Of a stretch of 64,000 nt of DNA, positions 35,617 to 44,307 are shown in pieces. Source of the DNA: Agrobacterium larrymoorei. GTDB lineage: Bacteria > Pseudomonadota > Alphaproteobacteria > Rhizobiales > Rhizobiaceae. The stretch is from assembly GCF_013322225.1 (NCBI RefSeq), contig NZ_JAAMFB010000044.1, positions 33,335-97,334 on the forward strand. Reading direction: 5' to 3'. Made by a program: the position numbers and the translations under genes. The notes under the pieces are model-generated. The model had not been told where the DNA came from. It made no database searches and saw only the letters and a program-made list of their open reading frames with translations. The first letter of the stretch is position 1. Every line of letters begins with the position of its first letter.

Positions 35617-36760
35617 TGGAAAACCTCCCTGCACTGAAATTTTCGAGGTCGCGGTTGAGTGAGCCGAAAGCAATCTGGGGTGCAAGGTCTAGCGCGTGGG
35701 CGGCAGCCAAAGTGATACCGGAATGGCATGTAACCAAAAACGCTCCGGGAAAACGGGCGCTTTGGTCATAGATAGGACTTTCGTCCGGACTTAGGACGCG
35801 TAACGCGCTCCATGTTCGTACCACCCGCGCTCTTCCCAAGATCGGGAACATGCGTGTCGCGTCCGACGCTAAGTCAGCGAGAACAGGCGTTGTGGTTCCG
35901 GTGTCGAGACCGGCATCTTCCTTCGACGCGCCGATCATGACGCCTCCCTCATCGGTCTGACGGACATTTCCGACGGGATAATCGAGGAACCGATCAAGTT
36001 TTTCTGTGACAATGATCTGTCCGCGTTCTGCACGAAGAGGCGCAGAGAGACCGACCATTGGGGCCAGGTCCGCATTTCCCAAGCCAGCGGCGAGCACAAC
36101 CCGGGAAGCGGAAATTTTGCAGGTTCGGATCGTGATGTCGAAGCCGCCAGTCACAGGTTTGATGTCATCGATCGCGCTATCGGGCCGGTAGTCAACACCG
36201 AGTATCTCGCAGGAACGGTGAAGTGCACCAAACAAACGCAGCACGTTCACATGGCCGTCAAGCGGACAGAAGCTTCCACCCACGACGTCCGGCCCCAGCG
36301 CCGGAAGCATGTTTGAGAGTTGCCTGCGATCCATGATCTCAAGAGTATGTCGGTCGCTTCCCAACTCGTTGGACAACTGATCGCACGCCCGGATTCTTTC
36401 AAGCATCTCCTGATCACTGAGGCACAGTAGAAATCCGCCACGCTGTTCCAATCCGACTTTAATGCCTGAGATATCTTCGAGCTCTTGGGCGAACTTTTGC
36501 CAGAGCTCGACTGAGCGCCGTGACCAACGGGAGTATACCGGATTGCCGAGTCCCTTGGTGTGGAGCCAGACAAGCGCAAAGTTGCCACGCGATGCGCGGA
36601 ACGCCCGGTCACCCTCGTCAAGAACAATAACCTTCAGCCCTTTTTTGAGAAGTCCGAAGGCAACACACATGCCGACAATACCGCCGCCGGCGACAGCCAC
36701 GTCATAGTCACGGCCGGATTGCGCGGGCGCTATGGACTTTGATTGTATGCTGGTAAACAT
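35597..36760 (-). CDS. FAD-dependent (DadA-like) beta subunit of the opine-oxidase-like complex
   Basis: A 387-residue flavoenzyme of the D-amino-acid dehydrogenase/glycine oxidase family. YDVAVAGGGIVGMCVAFGLL is the FAD-binding start; LPALGPDVVGGSFCPLDGHV and LRAERGQIIVTEKLDRFLDY are substrate-domain parts; the end reads FLVTCHSGITLAAAHALDLA. In octopine, nopaline and cyanide systems the equivalent subunit holds the substrate. First gene of the operon beta, 2Fe-2S, alpha, RidA, sdaA. A LysR-type dyad lies upstream at 36808. Confidence 0.9.
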   Translation of the reverse strand: MFTSIQSKSIAPAQSGRDYDVAVAGGGIVGMCVAFGLLKKGLKVIVLDEGDRAFRASRGNFALVWLHTKGLGNPVYSRWSRRSVELWQKFAQELEDISGIKVGLEQRGGFLLCLSDQEMLERIRACDQLSNELGSDRHTLEIMDRRQLSNMLPALGPDVVGGSFCPLDGHVNVLRLFGALHRSCEILGVDYRPDSAIDDIKPVTGGFDITIRTCKISASRVVLAAGLGNADLAPMVGLSAPLRAERGQIIVTEKLDRFLDYPVGNVRQTDEGGVMIGASKEDAGLDTGTTTPVLADLASDATRMFPILGRARVVRTWSALRVLSPDESPIYDQSARFPGAFLVTCHSGITLAAAHALDLAPQIAFGSLNRDLENFSAGRFSNVQKTA

Positions 36761-36807
36761 TTGCGGCTTCCAAGATCAAAGCAGCAAAATGTCACGAGGT
36801 ACTCCAT

Positions 36808-36827
36808 GATTTCAAATTCATAAAATC
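36808..36827. promoter_or_regulatory. Candidate LysR operator ahead of the catabolic operon
   Basis: GATTTCAAATTCATAAAATC is an imperfect dyad (GATTT/AAATC) with the T-N11-A spacing of LysR-type sites. It lies 48 bases upstream of the beta-subunit start and just after the LysR gene. Assignment is by position and symmetry only. Confidence 0.4.
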
Positions 36828-36885
36828 GCGTCTACAATGTCAGAATGTTATCAAGCGCCAGTTTCGTAAAAGCCGGTGCCTAGCT

Positions 36886-37791
36886 CTAAATGTTATAGAG
36901 AGAAGCGAGGAAGTCTTGAGAATGTTCCTGGATGGAGGCGACGAACTCCGCCGCCAGCTTAGAGACCGGTCGTGAGCGCGCCGTCAGCATAAAAAAACCG
37001 GCGTCCAGGTTCGGGACGAGCGGTCGGGCTACGAGGCCATGATTCAAGAACGTCATTGCTGCGAACGGATCAACGATAGTGATGCCCATCCCTTGCGCTA
37101 CCAGAGCACATGCTATTCCTGCTAGCGGCGTTTCAATGACTACGGGTTGGCGAGGAAGAGCCCCAAGAACCCGCTCTATCGTGTGGCGTATGTAGCTGCC
37201 ACGAGCCAACATGATGATCCGCTCATCGACAAGTTGCTGCGCTGAAAGACTTTCGAACCTCGACAGTGGGTGACCGACTGGCATAACGACTGTAACATTA
37301 GCTGCAATCGGTGTTTGATCGATGGTAGGACGGTCTGTAGGTACTTCGGCAAAGCCAATTTCGAATTGCCCACCGATCACACGTTCCACGACCGTATGTG
37401 ATGGCATACCATCGAGAAGTATGGAAATCTTTGGGCGATTGGCAGCGAACGCCGAAAGGCAGTAGGGCAGGAAACCGAACGCTAACGCAGGCATTGCAGC
37501 AACGTGCAGCGAGCCGGTCAGAGATCTCCGCAGATCTGATGCGTAAGATCGAAGCTGATCCAGTCCGAGATAAGACCGCTCGATTTCCGCGAGAAAGCTC
37601 GTCGCTTCCGCGGTAGGAGTGATCTGATTACCTTTTCTATGAAAAAGCTTGATTTTCAGATCGTGCTCTAGATCGCGGATCAACCTGCTGACCGCCGGTT
37701 GAGTGATCAACAGAGTTTCTGCAGCGGTCGTCATCCCCCCCATCACCATAACGGCGCGGAAGGCTTCTATCTGTCGTCCAAAATTTGACAT
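36886..37791 (-). CDS. LysR-type regulator (OccR/NocR-like)
   Basis: A 301-residue LysR protein. The N-terminal HTH reads IEAFRAVMVMGGMTTAAETL then LLITQPAVSRLIRDLEHDLK; the effector domain follows (SLHVAAMPALAFGFLPYCLS, VVMPVGHPLSRFESLSAQQL). It resembles OccR/NocR, the octopine and nopaline regulators, in length and in the HTH (conserved 'ITQPAVSRLIRDLE'). It lies between the oxidase operon on the same strand and the ABC transporter on the opposite strand, so it could control both. Confidence 0.9.
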   Translation of the reverse strand: MSNFGRQIEAFRAVMVMGGMTTAAETLLITQPAVSRLIRDLEHDLKIKLFHRKGNQITPTAEATSFLAEIERSYLGLDQLRSYASDLRRSLTGSLHVAAMPALAFGFLPYCLSAFAANRPKISILLDGMPSHTVVERVIGGQFEIGFAEVPTDRPTIDQTPIAANVTVVMPVGHPLSRFESLSAQQLVDERIIMLARGSYIRHTIERVLGALPRQPVVIETPLAGIACALVAQGMGITIVDPFAAMTFLNHGLVARPLVPNLDAGFFMLTARSRPVSKLAAEFVASIQEHSQDFLASLYNI

Positions 37792-37796
37792 CCCTG

Positions 37797-37813
37797 CATA
37801 ATATTTGAGTATG
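37797..37813. promoter_or_regulatory. Dyad in the LysR-transporter divergent promoter
   Basis: CATAATATTTGAGTATG (CATA...TATG) sits a few bases upstream of the LysR start and about 85 bases before the binding-protein gene. LysR proteins usually bind one such dyad near their own start; the exact bases are not proven. Confidence 0.4.
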
Positions 37814-37894
37814 GAAGCCCGTCAATAATGAATTTGACTTTATCGACGCCCCTGAGAAAATTCGGATATTCATACAAACAAAAAGGGGAATAAA

Positions 37895-38923
37895 ATGCGC
37901 ATGAAAATCAGAACTGTCGCCATTTGTACTGTTTCTTTCCTAGCGCTCTGCTCAGTCGCTCGAGCCGAAAGTCAACTGATCGTCGGCGGCTACGGCGGAT
38001 CGACTGAAAAAATTATCCGCGAAAAAATCTTGCCCAAGTTCGAGGCCGACAACAACGTGAAGGTGACGTATGTCGCCGGCAACTCCACGGACATACTCGC
38101 CAAGCTGCAAGCGCAGAAAGACAATCAGGAATTCGATGTCGCGCTCATGGACGATGGGCCGATGGCGCGGGCTGTGTCCCTCGGATTCTGCGCGCCGATA
38201 ACCGGTGTCGATTTCAGCCAGTTTTACTACTCCGCAGCCTTCCCCGAAGACAAGGCGTCGGGGCTCGGTCTGCTGGCAAGCGGGCTGATGTACAACACCA
38301 AGGTGTTTCAAGAAAATGGCTGGGCGCCGCCGAAATCCTGGAACGATCTCAAGGATCCGAAATTCGCCGGTAAGGTGGTCATCCCGCCGATGAACAACGG
38401 CTACGGATTGCTGACGGTGGTGATGCTGGCGCGGATGAACGGTGGAGGCGAAAAGAACATCGACCCTGGCTTCAAGGCCATTCAGGACGAAGTTGACAAA
38501 AACGTTCTCGCTTACGAGCCCTCGCCCGCGAAGATGACGGAGCTTTTCCAGACCGGGCAGGCTGTTCTCGGGGTTTGGGGCACCTCGCGCGTCCAGGCGC
38601 TGGCCAGCACAGGCTTTCCGGTCGATTTCGTCTATCCTTCCGAAGGCGCGCCGGCTGTCATGACTGCGATATGTCCAGTCGCAAAGACAACCGTATCGCC
38701 GGTTGCTCATGCGTTCATCAAGACAATGCTTTCGAGCGAAGTCCAAGCCATTCTTGCAAATGACGGTGGCTTTGCTCCGGTACGCAAAGACGTCAAAGTC
38801 GACGCTCCCGGCATGATGCCCTATGGGGAAAAGGCAAACCAGCTTGTGACTGCCGACTGGGATACCATCAATGAACAACGCGATGAGTGGAACAAGCGTT
38901 GGACACGGGAAATCGAGCGGTAA
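37895..38923 (+). CDS. PotD-like ABC transporter substrate-binding protein
   Basis: A 342-residue periplasmic binding protein. The signal peptide is MRMKIRTVAICTVSFLALCS with cleavage after ARA. The mature part starts ESQLIVGGYGGSTEKIIREK and has EFDVALMDDGPMARAVSLGF, typical of the spermidine/putrescine-opine (POPT) family 1 binding proteins, which also include opine-type transporters of Agrobacterium. First gene of a four-gene importer operon plus chemoreceptor; probable LysR target. A strong hairpin follows it. Confidence 0.92.
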   Translation: MRMKIRTVAICTVSFLALCSVARAESQLIVGGYGGSTEKIIREKILPKFEADNNVKVTYVAGNSTDILAKLQAQKDNQEFDVALMDDGPMARAVSLGFCAPITGVDFSQFYYSAAFPEDKASGLGLLASGLMYNTKVFQENGWAPPKSWNDLKDPKFAGKVVIPPMNNGYGLLTVVMLARMNGGGEKNIDPGFKAIQDEVDKNVLAYEPSPAKMTELFQTGQAVLGVWGTSRVQALASTGFPVDFVYPSEGAPAVMTAICPVAKTTVSPVAHAFIKTMLSSEVQAILANDGGFAPVRKDVKVDAPGMMPYGEKANQLVTADWDTINEQRDEWNKRWTREIER

Positions 38924-38995
38924 GCTTGTTTCGGCGCCTAGTCCTTCGTCCCTTTAGAGGGCCGAGGGGCTAGAGATTCAAGCGTTTTAGTTCAA

Positions 38996-39013
38996 AGGCC
39001 GGACAACCGGCCT
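38996..39013 (+). terminator. Hairpin after the binding-protein gene
   Basis: AGGCCGG-ACAA-CCGGCCT: a perfect 7-bp stem without T-run, between the binding-protein and ATPase genes. Such structures usually protect the upstream mRNA or attenuate read-through so that binding protein is made in excess over the membrane parts. Confidence 0.55.
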
Positions 39014-39075
39014 CTCTCTGAGGTTCGCGACGGTGGTTTATAACTGCCGGTCGCCACGTTGCGGTTGGTGATGCT

Positions 39076-40119
39076 TTGACCTACCTTACATTGAACAAGC
39101 TACGCAAGGTTTACGGACCTGTTGTCGCGGTGGAGCAAGTTGATCTTGCGGTGGAAAAAGGGGAATTTATTTCCCTGCTTGGTCCCTCCGGATGCGGGAA
39201 AACGACGACCTTGCAGATGGTCGCCGGCTTCGTCGAGCCAACAGGGGGAACAATCAAGCTCGGAGATACTGATCTCGGCCGATTGCCGCCCAATCGCCGC
39301 GGACTGGGGATTGTGTTTCAGAGCTACGCGCTCTTCCCCCATATGACGGTCGCGCAGAACCTTGCCTTTGGTCTTGAGATGCGTGGCGTTGCGCGTGAGG
39401 AAATCGCAAAACGAGTGACGGAGACGCTTGCTCTCGTCGGCCTTTCCGACAAGGCTGGACGATACCCGCGACAGATGTCCGGCGGGCAACAGCAGCGCGT
39501 TGCACTCGGACGCGCTTTGATCATCAAGCCGTCCATCCTGCTTCTCGATGAGCCACTCTCCAATCTTGACGCTAAAATGAGGGAGGAGATGCAAATAGAG
39601 TTGCGGCAAATCCAGCAGACGATCGGTACGACCACGATCTTGGTCACTCATGATCAACACGAAGCACTAGCGCTTTCCGACAGGATTGTGGTGATGAGTG
39701 CCGCCAAAGTCGAACAGATCGGTTCGCCAATCGACGTCTATGAAAAGCCTGCAACGCCCTTCGTCGCATCCTTTCTCGGTAGAACGAACATATTCATGGG
39801 CGAAGCGCGAGGCAGCAGTCTCGATGTTGGCGGCTGCGAAATCTCGTTCAACCATCCACTTGAAGGTCGATGCTCGATTTCCATCCGTCCTGAGAAGCTT
39901 ACTTTGGCCAACGCGGGTTCGAACGGGCTCGCGGGCATTGTTAAAACCCGCGTTTTCCAGGGCGACCACTGGCTTTTTCAAATCGACACGCCTGCGGGAC
40001 CGGCTGTCGTTGTCAGCCAGAACAACGGAACCACGGCACCATCCGTTGGCGAGCAAATCTGTCTTGTGATGAAGCCTGAAGACGCCGTGCTGCTCCCAGC
40101 GACCGGGGGTGCGCGATGA
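39076..40119 (+). CDS. ABC transporter ATP-binding protein (PotA-like)
   Basis: A 347-residue ATPase of the polyamine/opine importer group. Walker A is LLGPSGCGKTTTLQMVAGF; the Q-loop GLGIVFQSYALFPHMT, signature YPRQMSGGQQQRVALGRALI, Walker B ILLLDEPLSNLD and switch His ILVTHDQHEALA are intact, and a C-terminal TOBE domain (about residues 260-345) is present. It begins with TTG at 39076 and the leader is weak. The end overlaps the first permease gene by four bases. Confidence 0.94.
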   Translation: MTYLTLNKLRKVYGPVVAVEQVDLAVEKGEFISLLGPSGCGKTTTLQMVAGFVEPTGGTIKLGDTDLGRLPPNRRGLGIVFQSYALFPHMTVAQNLAFGLEMRGVAREEIAKRVTETLALVGLSDKAGRYPRQMSGGQQQRVALGRALIIKPSILLLDEPLSNLDAKMREEMQIELRQIQQTIGTTTILVTHDQHEALALSDRIVVMSAAKVEQIGSPIDVYEKPATPFVASFLGRTNIFMGEARGSSLDVGGCEISFNHPLEGRCSISIRPEKLTLANAGSNGLAGIVKTRVFQGDHWLFQIDTPAGPAVVVSQNNGTTAPSVGEQICLVMKPEDAVLLPATGGAR

Positions 40120-40970
40120 AGGCCGCACGCGAAGCGTTTCTTCTCAGCGCACCAGCGACGTTCCTATTCCTCGGTATCGTTGCTGTGCCGCTGGTCATGA
40201 CAGTCCTGCTATCGTTCAACCAATGGAACTCTTCCGAAGGTATCGTCGCGGTTCTAAGGCTGGATAATTACCGCGATATTTTTTCCGACTCCTACTTCGC
40301 CGAAATCTTTCTCCGGACACTACGCATCTCGGTTCTCGTTACCGTTTTTTGCATCCTGATAGGAGTTCCGGAGGCTTACATCCTGCGCCGGATGAACGAG
40401 CCGTGGCGCTCCATCATGATCCTCATCGTAATCGGGCCTCTCCTCGTTTCCGTCGTCGCACGTACGCTAGGATGGGCACTTATACTGGCGGGAAATGGTA
40501 TTCTTTCACGCCTGTTGCAGACCTTGCGCCTTGCCGCCGCACCAGTGTCGCTCATGTTTACTGAAACCGGGGTGGTGATCGCACTCACCCATGTTCTCGT
40601 TCCCTTCATGGTTCTTTCCGTGTGGGCTTCATTGGGACGGATGGACCCCTCCGCTGAAAGGGCGGCACAATCGCTTGGCGCCAGCCAGTTGACCATCTTC
40701 CGCCGCATCGTGCTACCGCAGGCTATGCCCGGCATTTTGTCCGGCAGCATCATCGTGTTCACGCTTGCGGCCAGTGCCTTCGCCACACCCGCGATCATCG
40801 GCGGTCGTCGCCTCAAGGTCGCGGCTACGCTGGCGTATGACGAGTTTCTCAACACGCTGAACTGGCCGCTGGGGGCAGCCGTTGCCGTCCTTCTCCTCAT
40901 CGGCATCGTCTTTATCGTCGTCGGCTGGAATCGTCTTGTGGAACGGCGCTACGCTCAGGTGTTCTCATGA
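40116..40970 (+). CDS. ABC transporter permease (PotB-like)
   Basis: A 284-residue inner-membrane permease with six predicted helices. FLFLGIVAVPLVMTVLLSFN is helix 1; the EAA loop (conserved ATPase contact) reads ERAAQSLGASQLTIFRRIVL then PQAMPGILSG. It overlaps both neighbours by four bases. Half of the importer pore. Confidence 0.92.
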   Translation: MKAAREAFLLSAPATFLFLGIVAVPLVMTVLLSFNQWNSSEGIVAVLRLDNYRDIFSDSYFAEIFLRTLRISVLVTVFCILIGVPEAYILRRMNEPWRSIMILIVIGPLLVSVVARTLGWALILAGNGILSRLLQTLRLAAAPVSLMFTETGVVIALTHVLVPFMVLSVWASLGRMDPSAERAAQSLGASQLTIFRRIVLPQAMPGILSGSIIVFTLAASAFATPAIIGGRRLKVAATLAYDEFLNTLNWPLGAAVAVLLLIGIVFIVVGWNRLVERRYAQVFS

Positions 40971-41764
40971 AAAACGGTCCTATCGCCCTCCTCTTCAACG
41001 CGATGTTCGTGATCTTCCTCCTCGCTCCGATGGTGATGGTGTGCCTGGTGGCCTTCACGCCGGAAAACTATCTCGCGCTGCCGATGAACGGCTTTTCGCT
41101 GCGCTGGTTCTACCGACTTGCCGATTATCCAGAGTTCCTGACATCGTTCAAAACGAGCCTGGTTATCGCTGCAACGTCGTCAATCTTGGCACTGCTTTTC
41201 GCCGTGCCGGCCGGCATCGCGATAGCACGGTACCGATTCATCGGTCGTGACGCATTAAATGCCTTCTTCATGTCACCGCTGATGATACCGCATGTCGTGC
41301 TGGGCATCGCCTTTCTCCGGTTTCTCTCGCTGATCAGTCTCTCTGGAACGACCACCGGCCTCGTCCTCGGCCACGTCGTAATCGTCTTTCCTTTCGCGAT
41401 GCGCATGGTTCTGGCGAGTGCTTCGGGAATGGACAAGCGGGTAGAAGACGCTGCAGCCTCGCTCGGTGCTAACCGAACAACAATCTACAGGCGCATCATC
41501 CTTCCGCTGATCATTCCGGGTATCGCCAGCGGTTTCGCACTCTCCTTCATCCAGAGCTTCGATGAGACGACGATGACCGTTTTCCTGGCGTCGCCAACGA
41601 CAACCACTTTGCCGGTCAGAATGTTCAACTACATCCAAGACTCTATCGACCCTCTCATCTGCGCAATTTCGGCGCTGCTGATCTTGGCGACGGTCGTCGT
41701 GATGTTCTTGCTCGACCGACTCTACGGCCTGGAGCGGCTTTTCGTCGGCGATGGTCATTCCTAG
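40967..41764 (+). CDS. ABC transporter permease (PotC-like)
   Basis: A 265-residue permease, second half of the pore. Helix 1 is ALLFNAMFVIFLLAPMVMVC; the EAA loop reads VEDAAASLGANRTTIYRRII then LPLIIPGIASGF. Sequence style matches PotC-type proteins. It is followed after 120 bases by the chemoreceptor gene on the same strand. Confidence 0.92.
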   Translation: MKNGPIALLFNAMFVIFLLAPMVMVCLVAFTPENYLALPMNGFSLRWFYRLADYPEFLTSFKTSLVIAATSSILALLFAVPAGIAIARYRFIGRDALNAFFMSPLMIPHVVLGIAFLRFLSLISLSGTTTGLVLGHVVIVFPFAMRMVLASASGMDKRVEDAAASLGANRTTIYRRIILPLIIPGIASGFALSFIQSFDETTMTVFLASPTTTTLPVRMFNYIQDSIDPLICAISALLILATVVVMFLLDRLYGLERLFVGDGHS

Positions 41765-41885
41765 AGATTGCCCAGTGACCCGGCTCAAGGGAAGTCATTC
41801 ATAGCCAAACCGTGCTGACGGGTGGGTAGTGTTGCGCGCTTGCCCGGATATACCGAGCCAAAATTCCCTGACCACAGGAAAACCA

Positions 41886-43802
41886 ATGTCCCTGCTTAAG
41901 CACTCCAAAATTCGCGTGAAAATGCTCGCGGTCGTGGCGCCTCTGGGTGTTATCGGCCTTGGCGCGACGGCTTTCATGGCTAACAGCTACAGATCGGCGG
42001 ACGCGAGTTACTCGGATTTCATCCGTAGAGACAATGCGATGGCCATCGAGCTTACGCGTGCAGACAGAAATCTCGCCGCTGCGGCTTACAGCGCTTATCA
42101 GACACTCGTCTATAGATCTGGAGACCCTGCATTACGCGACGCGGCAAAGGCTTACGAGGAGAATAAGAAGGCGCTGGAAAAGCGTTTTAAATTTCTGAAG
42201 GCAGGAATTCCTTCTCAAAGCGAGGAGCTTGATAGTCTCTCGCTGAGAGTGAACAATATCCTCGACCTTACGGACAAGGCTGTAGGTTTTGGTCTGAAAG
42301 GCCAAAGCATTGGCGCAAAGCAAATGTTGTCCGATGTCGATTCTCAGATTCTTCGCACTTCCTTGGCGATTTCCACGTTCGCGGATCGCTATCAGAAAGA
42401 GATTGCGACAAGGAGCCAAGAGCTCAACGCACAAACCGTCACGACGATCACCTTGTCTTTGTCGGTTCTCGCGGTTGCCTTCAGCGCAGCGATCTTGGCG
42501 GCGTTGTTCGTTGCGACACGGGGTATAACTGGTCCCATAGACAATCTGCAACGACGGATGGCGACCTTGACGGAGGGTGATACCGACAGCCCGGTAACCG
42601 GACAGGACCGGCGCGATGAAATAGGCCGGATGGCTGTAGCAGTCGCGATCTTTCGCGATCATGCAATTGAGCGCATCAGCTTGGAGACAGACGCCGAGGC
42701 CGGCAGAGTGGCGGCAGGTATCGAACGTGCTGATCAGGAAAAGCAGAAGGCGGCAGAGCTGGCAGAGACCCAGTCAGCCGTTGACGCATTGCGAACGGCC
42801 CTGGATCAGCTTGCGCATGGCGATCTCACTCATCGCATCGAAAATGTGTTCATAGCCCATCTCGATGCGATCCGGACGAACTTCAACAGCTCCGCGAGCA
42901 ATCTTGAAGATATCTTGAGGACGATCGGCGACAGCGTGAATGCGGTGGATAGCGGTGCTTCTGAAATCCTCCTCGCCGCTGAAAACTTGTCGGGCAGAAC
43001 GGAGCAGCAGGCTGCCTCCGTCGAAGAGACTGCGGCCGCGCTCGAGCAGATCACGGTAACCGTTCAGGCTACAAGCCGCCGTGCAACGGACGTTGGAATG
43101 ATGGTTGGTGCGACACGGGAAGAAGCTGAACGCTCGGGCGATGTCCTACGGAGTTCAATCGAGGCCATGAACGCGATCGAGCGTTCGTCGGTCGAAATCG
43201 CGGGCATTATCGGCGTAATCGACGAGATTGCATTTCAGACCAACCTGCTTGCTTTGAATGCGGGGGTAGAGGCTGCCCGCGCAGGTGAAGCAGGGAAGGG
43301 TTTCGCAGTGGTGGCGCAGGAAGTTCGAGAGCTGGCTCAACGATCCGCGAGCGCTGCAAGCGAGATCAAGACGCGGATCAAAACGTCTCGACAATATGTC
43401 ACCTCAGGCGTCGAACTAGTTGGGCAAACCAGCAATGCGCTTCAATCCATTACATCGAGAATTGCGGAAATCGACAACAACGTAGCTGCAATTGTCGATG
43501 CTGCCCGCGAACAAGCGGCCGGGCTACAGGAGATTAGCGCCGCTGTCGGCACGATCGATCAGAACACCCAACAGAACGCAGTCATGGTAGAGCAGTCGAC
43601 GTCCGCTAGCTCTGCTTTGGTGCAGCAAGCCGCATCGGTTCAGCAGCTCCTGTCGCGCTTTACGATCAGCGAGGTTCGATCGCTACCCGAAGACCAGGCA
43701 GCCGAGGTAGATTCGGAGAACGAAACCATGTGGCCTGCCCGGAAAAAACCCGCAGAAAACGCCATCGAGTTCTCATCTCGCATGACCGCTGCAGGCAACT
43801 AA
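41886..43802 (+). CDS. Methyl-accepting chemotaxis protein
   Basis: A 638-residue transducer. The first membrane helix ([20 protein letters not shown]) and a second near residue 195 ([20 protein letters not shown]) enclose a helical periplasmic ligand domain of about 150 residues. HAMP follows ([18 protein letters not shown]), then the signalling hairpin with the invariant tip [19 protein letters not shown] and methylation helices. A start at 41886 preceded by ACAGGAAA fits. Lying directly after the importer genes, it probably senses the transported compound (or its binding protein), as opine chemotaxis receptors on Ti plasmids do; the ligand is inferred. Confidence 0.93.
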   Translation: MSLLKHSKIRVKMLAVVAPLGVIGLGATAFMANSYRSADASYSDFIRRDNAMAIELTRADRNLAAAAYSAYQTLVYRSGDPALRDAAKAYEENKKALEKRFKFLKAGIPSQSEELDSLSLRVNNILDLTDKAVGFGLKGQSIGAKQMLSDVDSQILRTSLAISTFADRYQKEIATRSQELNAQTVTTITLSLSVLAVAFSAAILAALFVATRGITGPIDNLQRRMATLTEGDTDSPVTGQDRRDEIGRMAVAVAIFRDHAIERISLETDAEAGRVAAGIERADQEKQKAAELAETQSAVDALRTALDQLAHGDLTHRIENVFIAHLDAIRTNFNSSASNLEDILRTIGDSVNAVDSGASEILLAAENLSGRTEQQAASVEETAAALEQITVTVQATSRRATDVGMMVGATREEAERSGDVLRSSIEAMNAIERSSVEIAGIIGVIDEIAFQTNLLALNAGVEAARAGEAGKGFAVVAQEVRELAQRSASAASEIKTRIKTSRQYVTSGVELVGQTSNALQSITSRIAEIDNNVAAIVDAAREQAAGLQEISAAVGTIDQNTQQNAVMVEQSTSASSALVQQAASVQQLLSRFTISEVRSLPEDQAAEVDSENETMWPARKKPAENAIEFSSRMTAAGN

Positions 43803-43819
43803 AATCTGTCGGCGTCAAA

Positions 43820-44012
43820 TTAGTAGTGATCGTCATCTTTGGTCCAGCCGAGCACAATCTTGCCGCTACTCCCGCTCGCGATGTTGTCGAACTCGGTCCT
43901 GAAGTCGCTGACCGGAATGCGGTGTATAATCACCTCGCGGATATCGAGACGCTCTCCCGCATGACCATCTTGTGCCATGTCTCGAAAATCTTGCGACCAT
44001 AGAGGTTCTAGC
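43820..44012 (-). pseudogene. tdh: C-terminal remnant of L-threonine 3-dehydrogenase
   Basis: On the minus strand: LYGRKIFETWHKMVMRE, a frameshift, then ERLDIREVIIHRIPVSDFRT and FDNIASGSSGKIVLGW, ending DDDHY and TAA. This matches the last 60 residues of Tdh-like enzymes (GIYGREMFETWYKM...ITHRF...GKVILSW in E. coli). Only the tail is present, and a frameshift near 43960 breaks it. Confidence 0.75.
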
Positions 44013-44307
44013 GGAAGGCGCCCAGTGCCGACTGTCCCGATGGCATCACCCTATGTCAACAGGTCTCTTCAAGGGCGTCTGAGATGGAATCGTTCGGGGG
44101 TGGCGGATCGTCAACGGTGCGAGGGGCGATTTGTGACCACAATTGCAGTTTGCTGGTGCATTGGAATAGGCGCAAGGCTTACCGCAACCGTCGATGGAGC
44201 TCTTACTAGACGCCCGTCCTTTTTAGTTGCTGCCGACACAATAGATAATAATCCCCTTTTGCCTAACGCGAGGCAGCATTCGAACTTTTCGCGGTTCTCA
44301 ACCTGCT

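Noticed and set aside
33890..36760. Calling the three-subunit oxidase hydrogen cyanide synthase (hcnABC)
   Set aside because: Gene order here is beta, 2Fe-2S, alpha and the operon continues with RidA and sdaA plus an importer, which fits opine-type catabolism better than cyanogenesis; it is kept only as an alternative.
37952..38878. A 308-codon minus-strand frame inside the binding-protein gene
   Set aside because: Antisense of a complete binding protein with signal peptide; no independent start or family signal.
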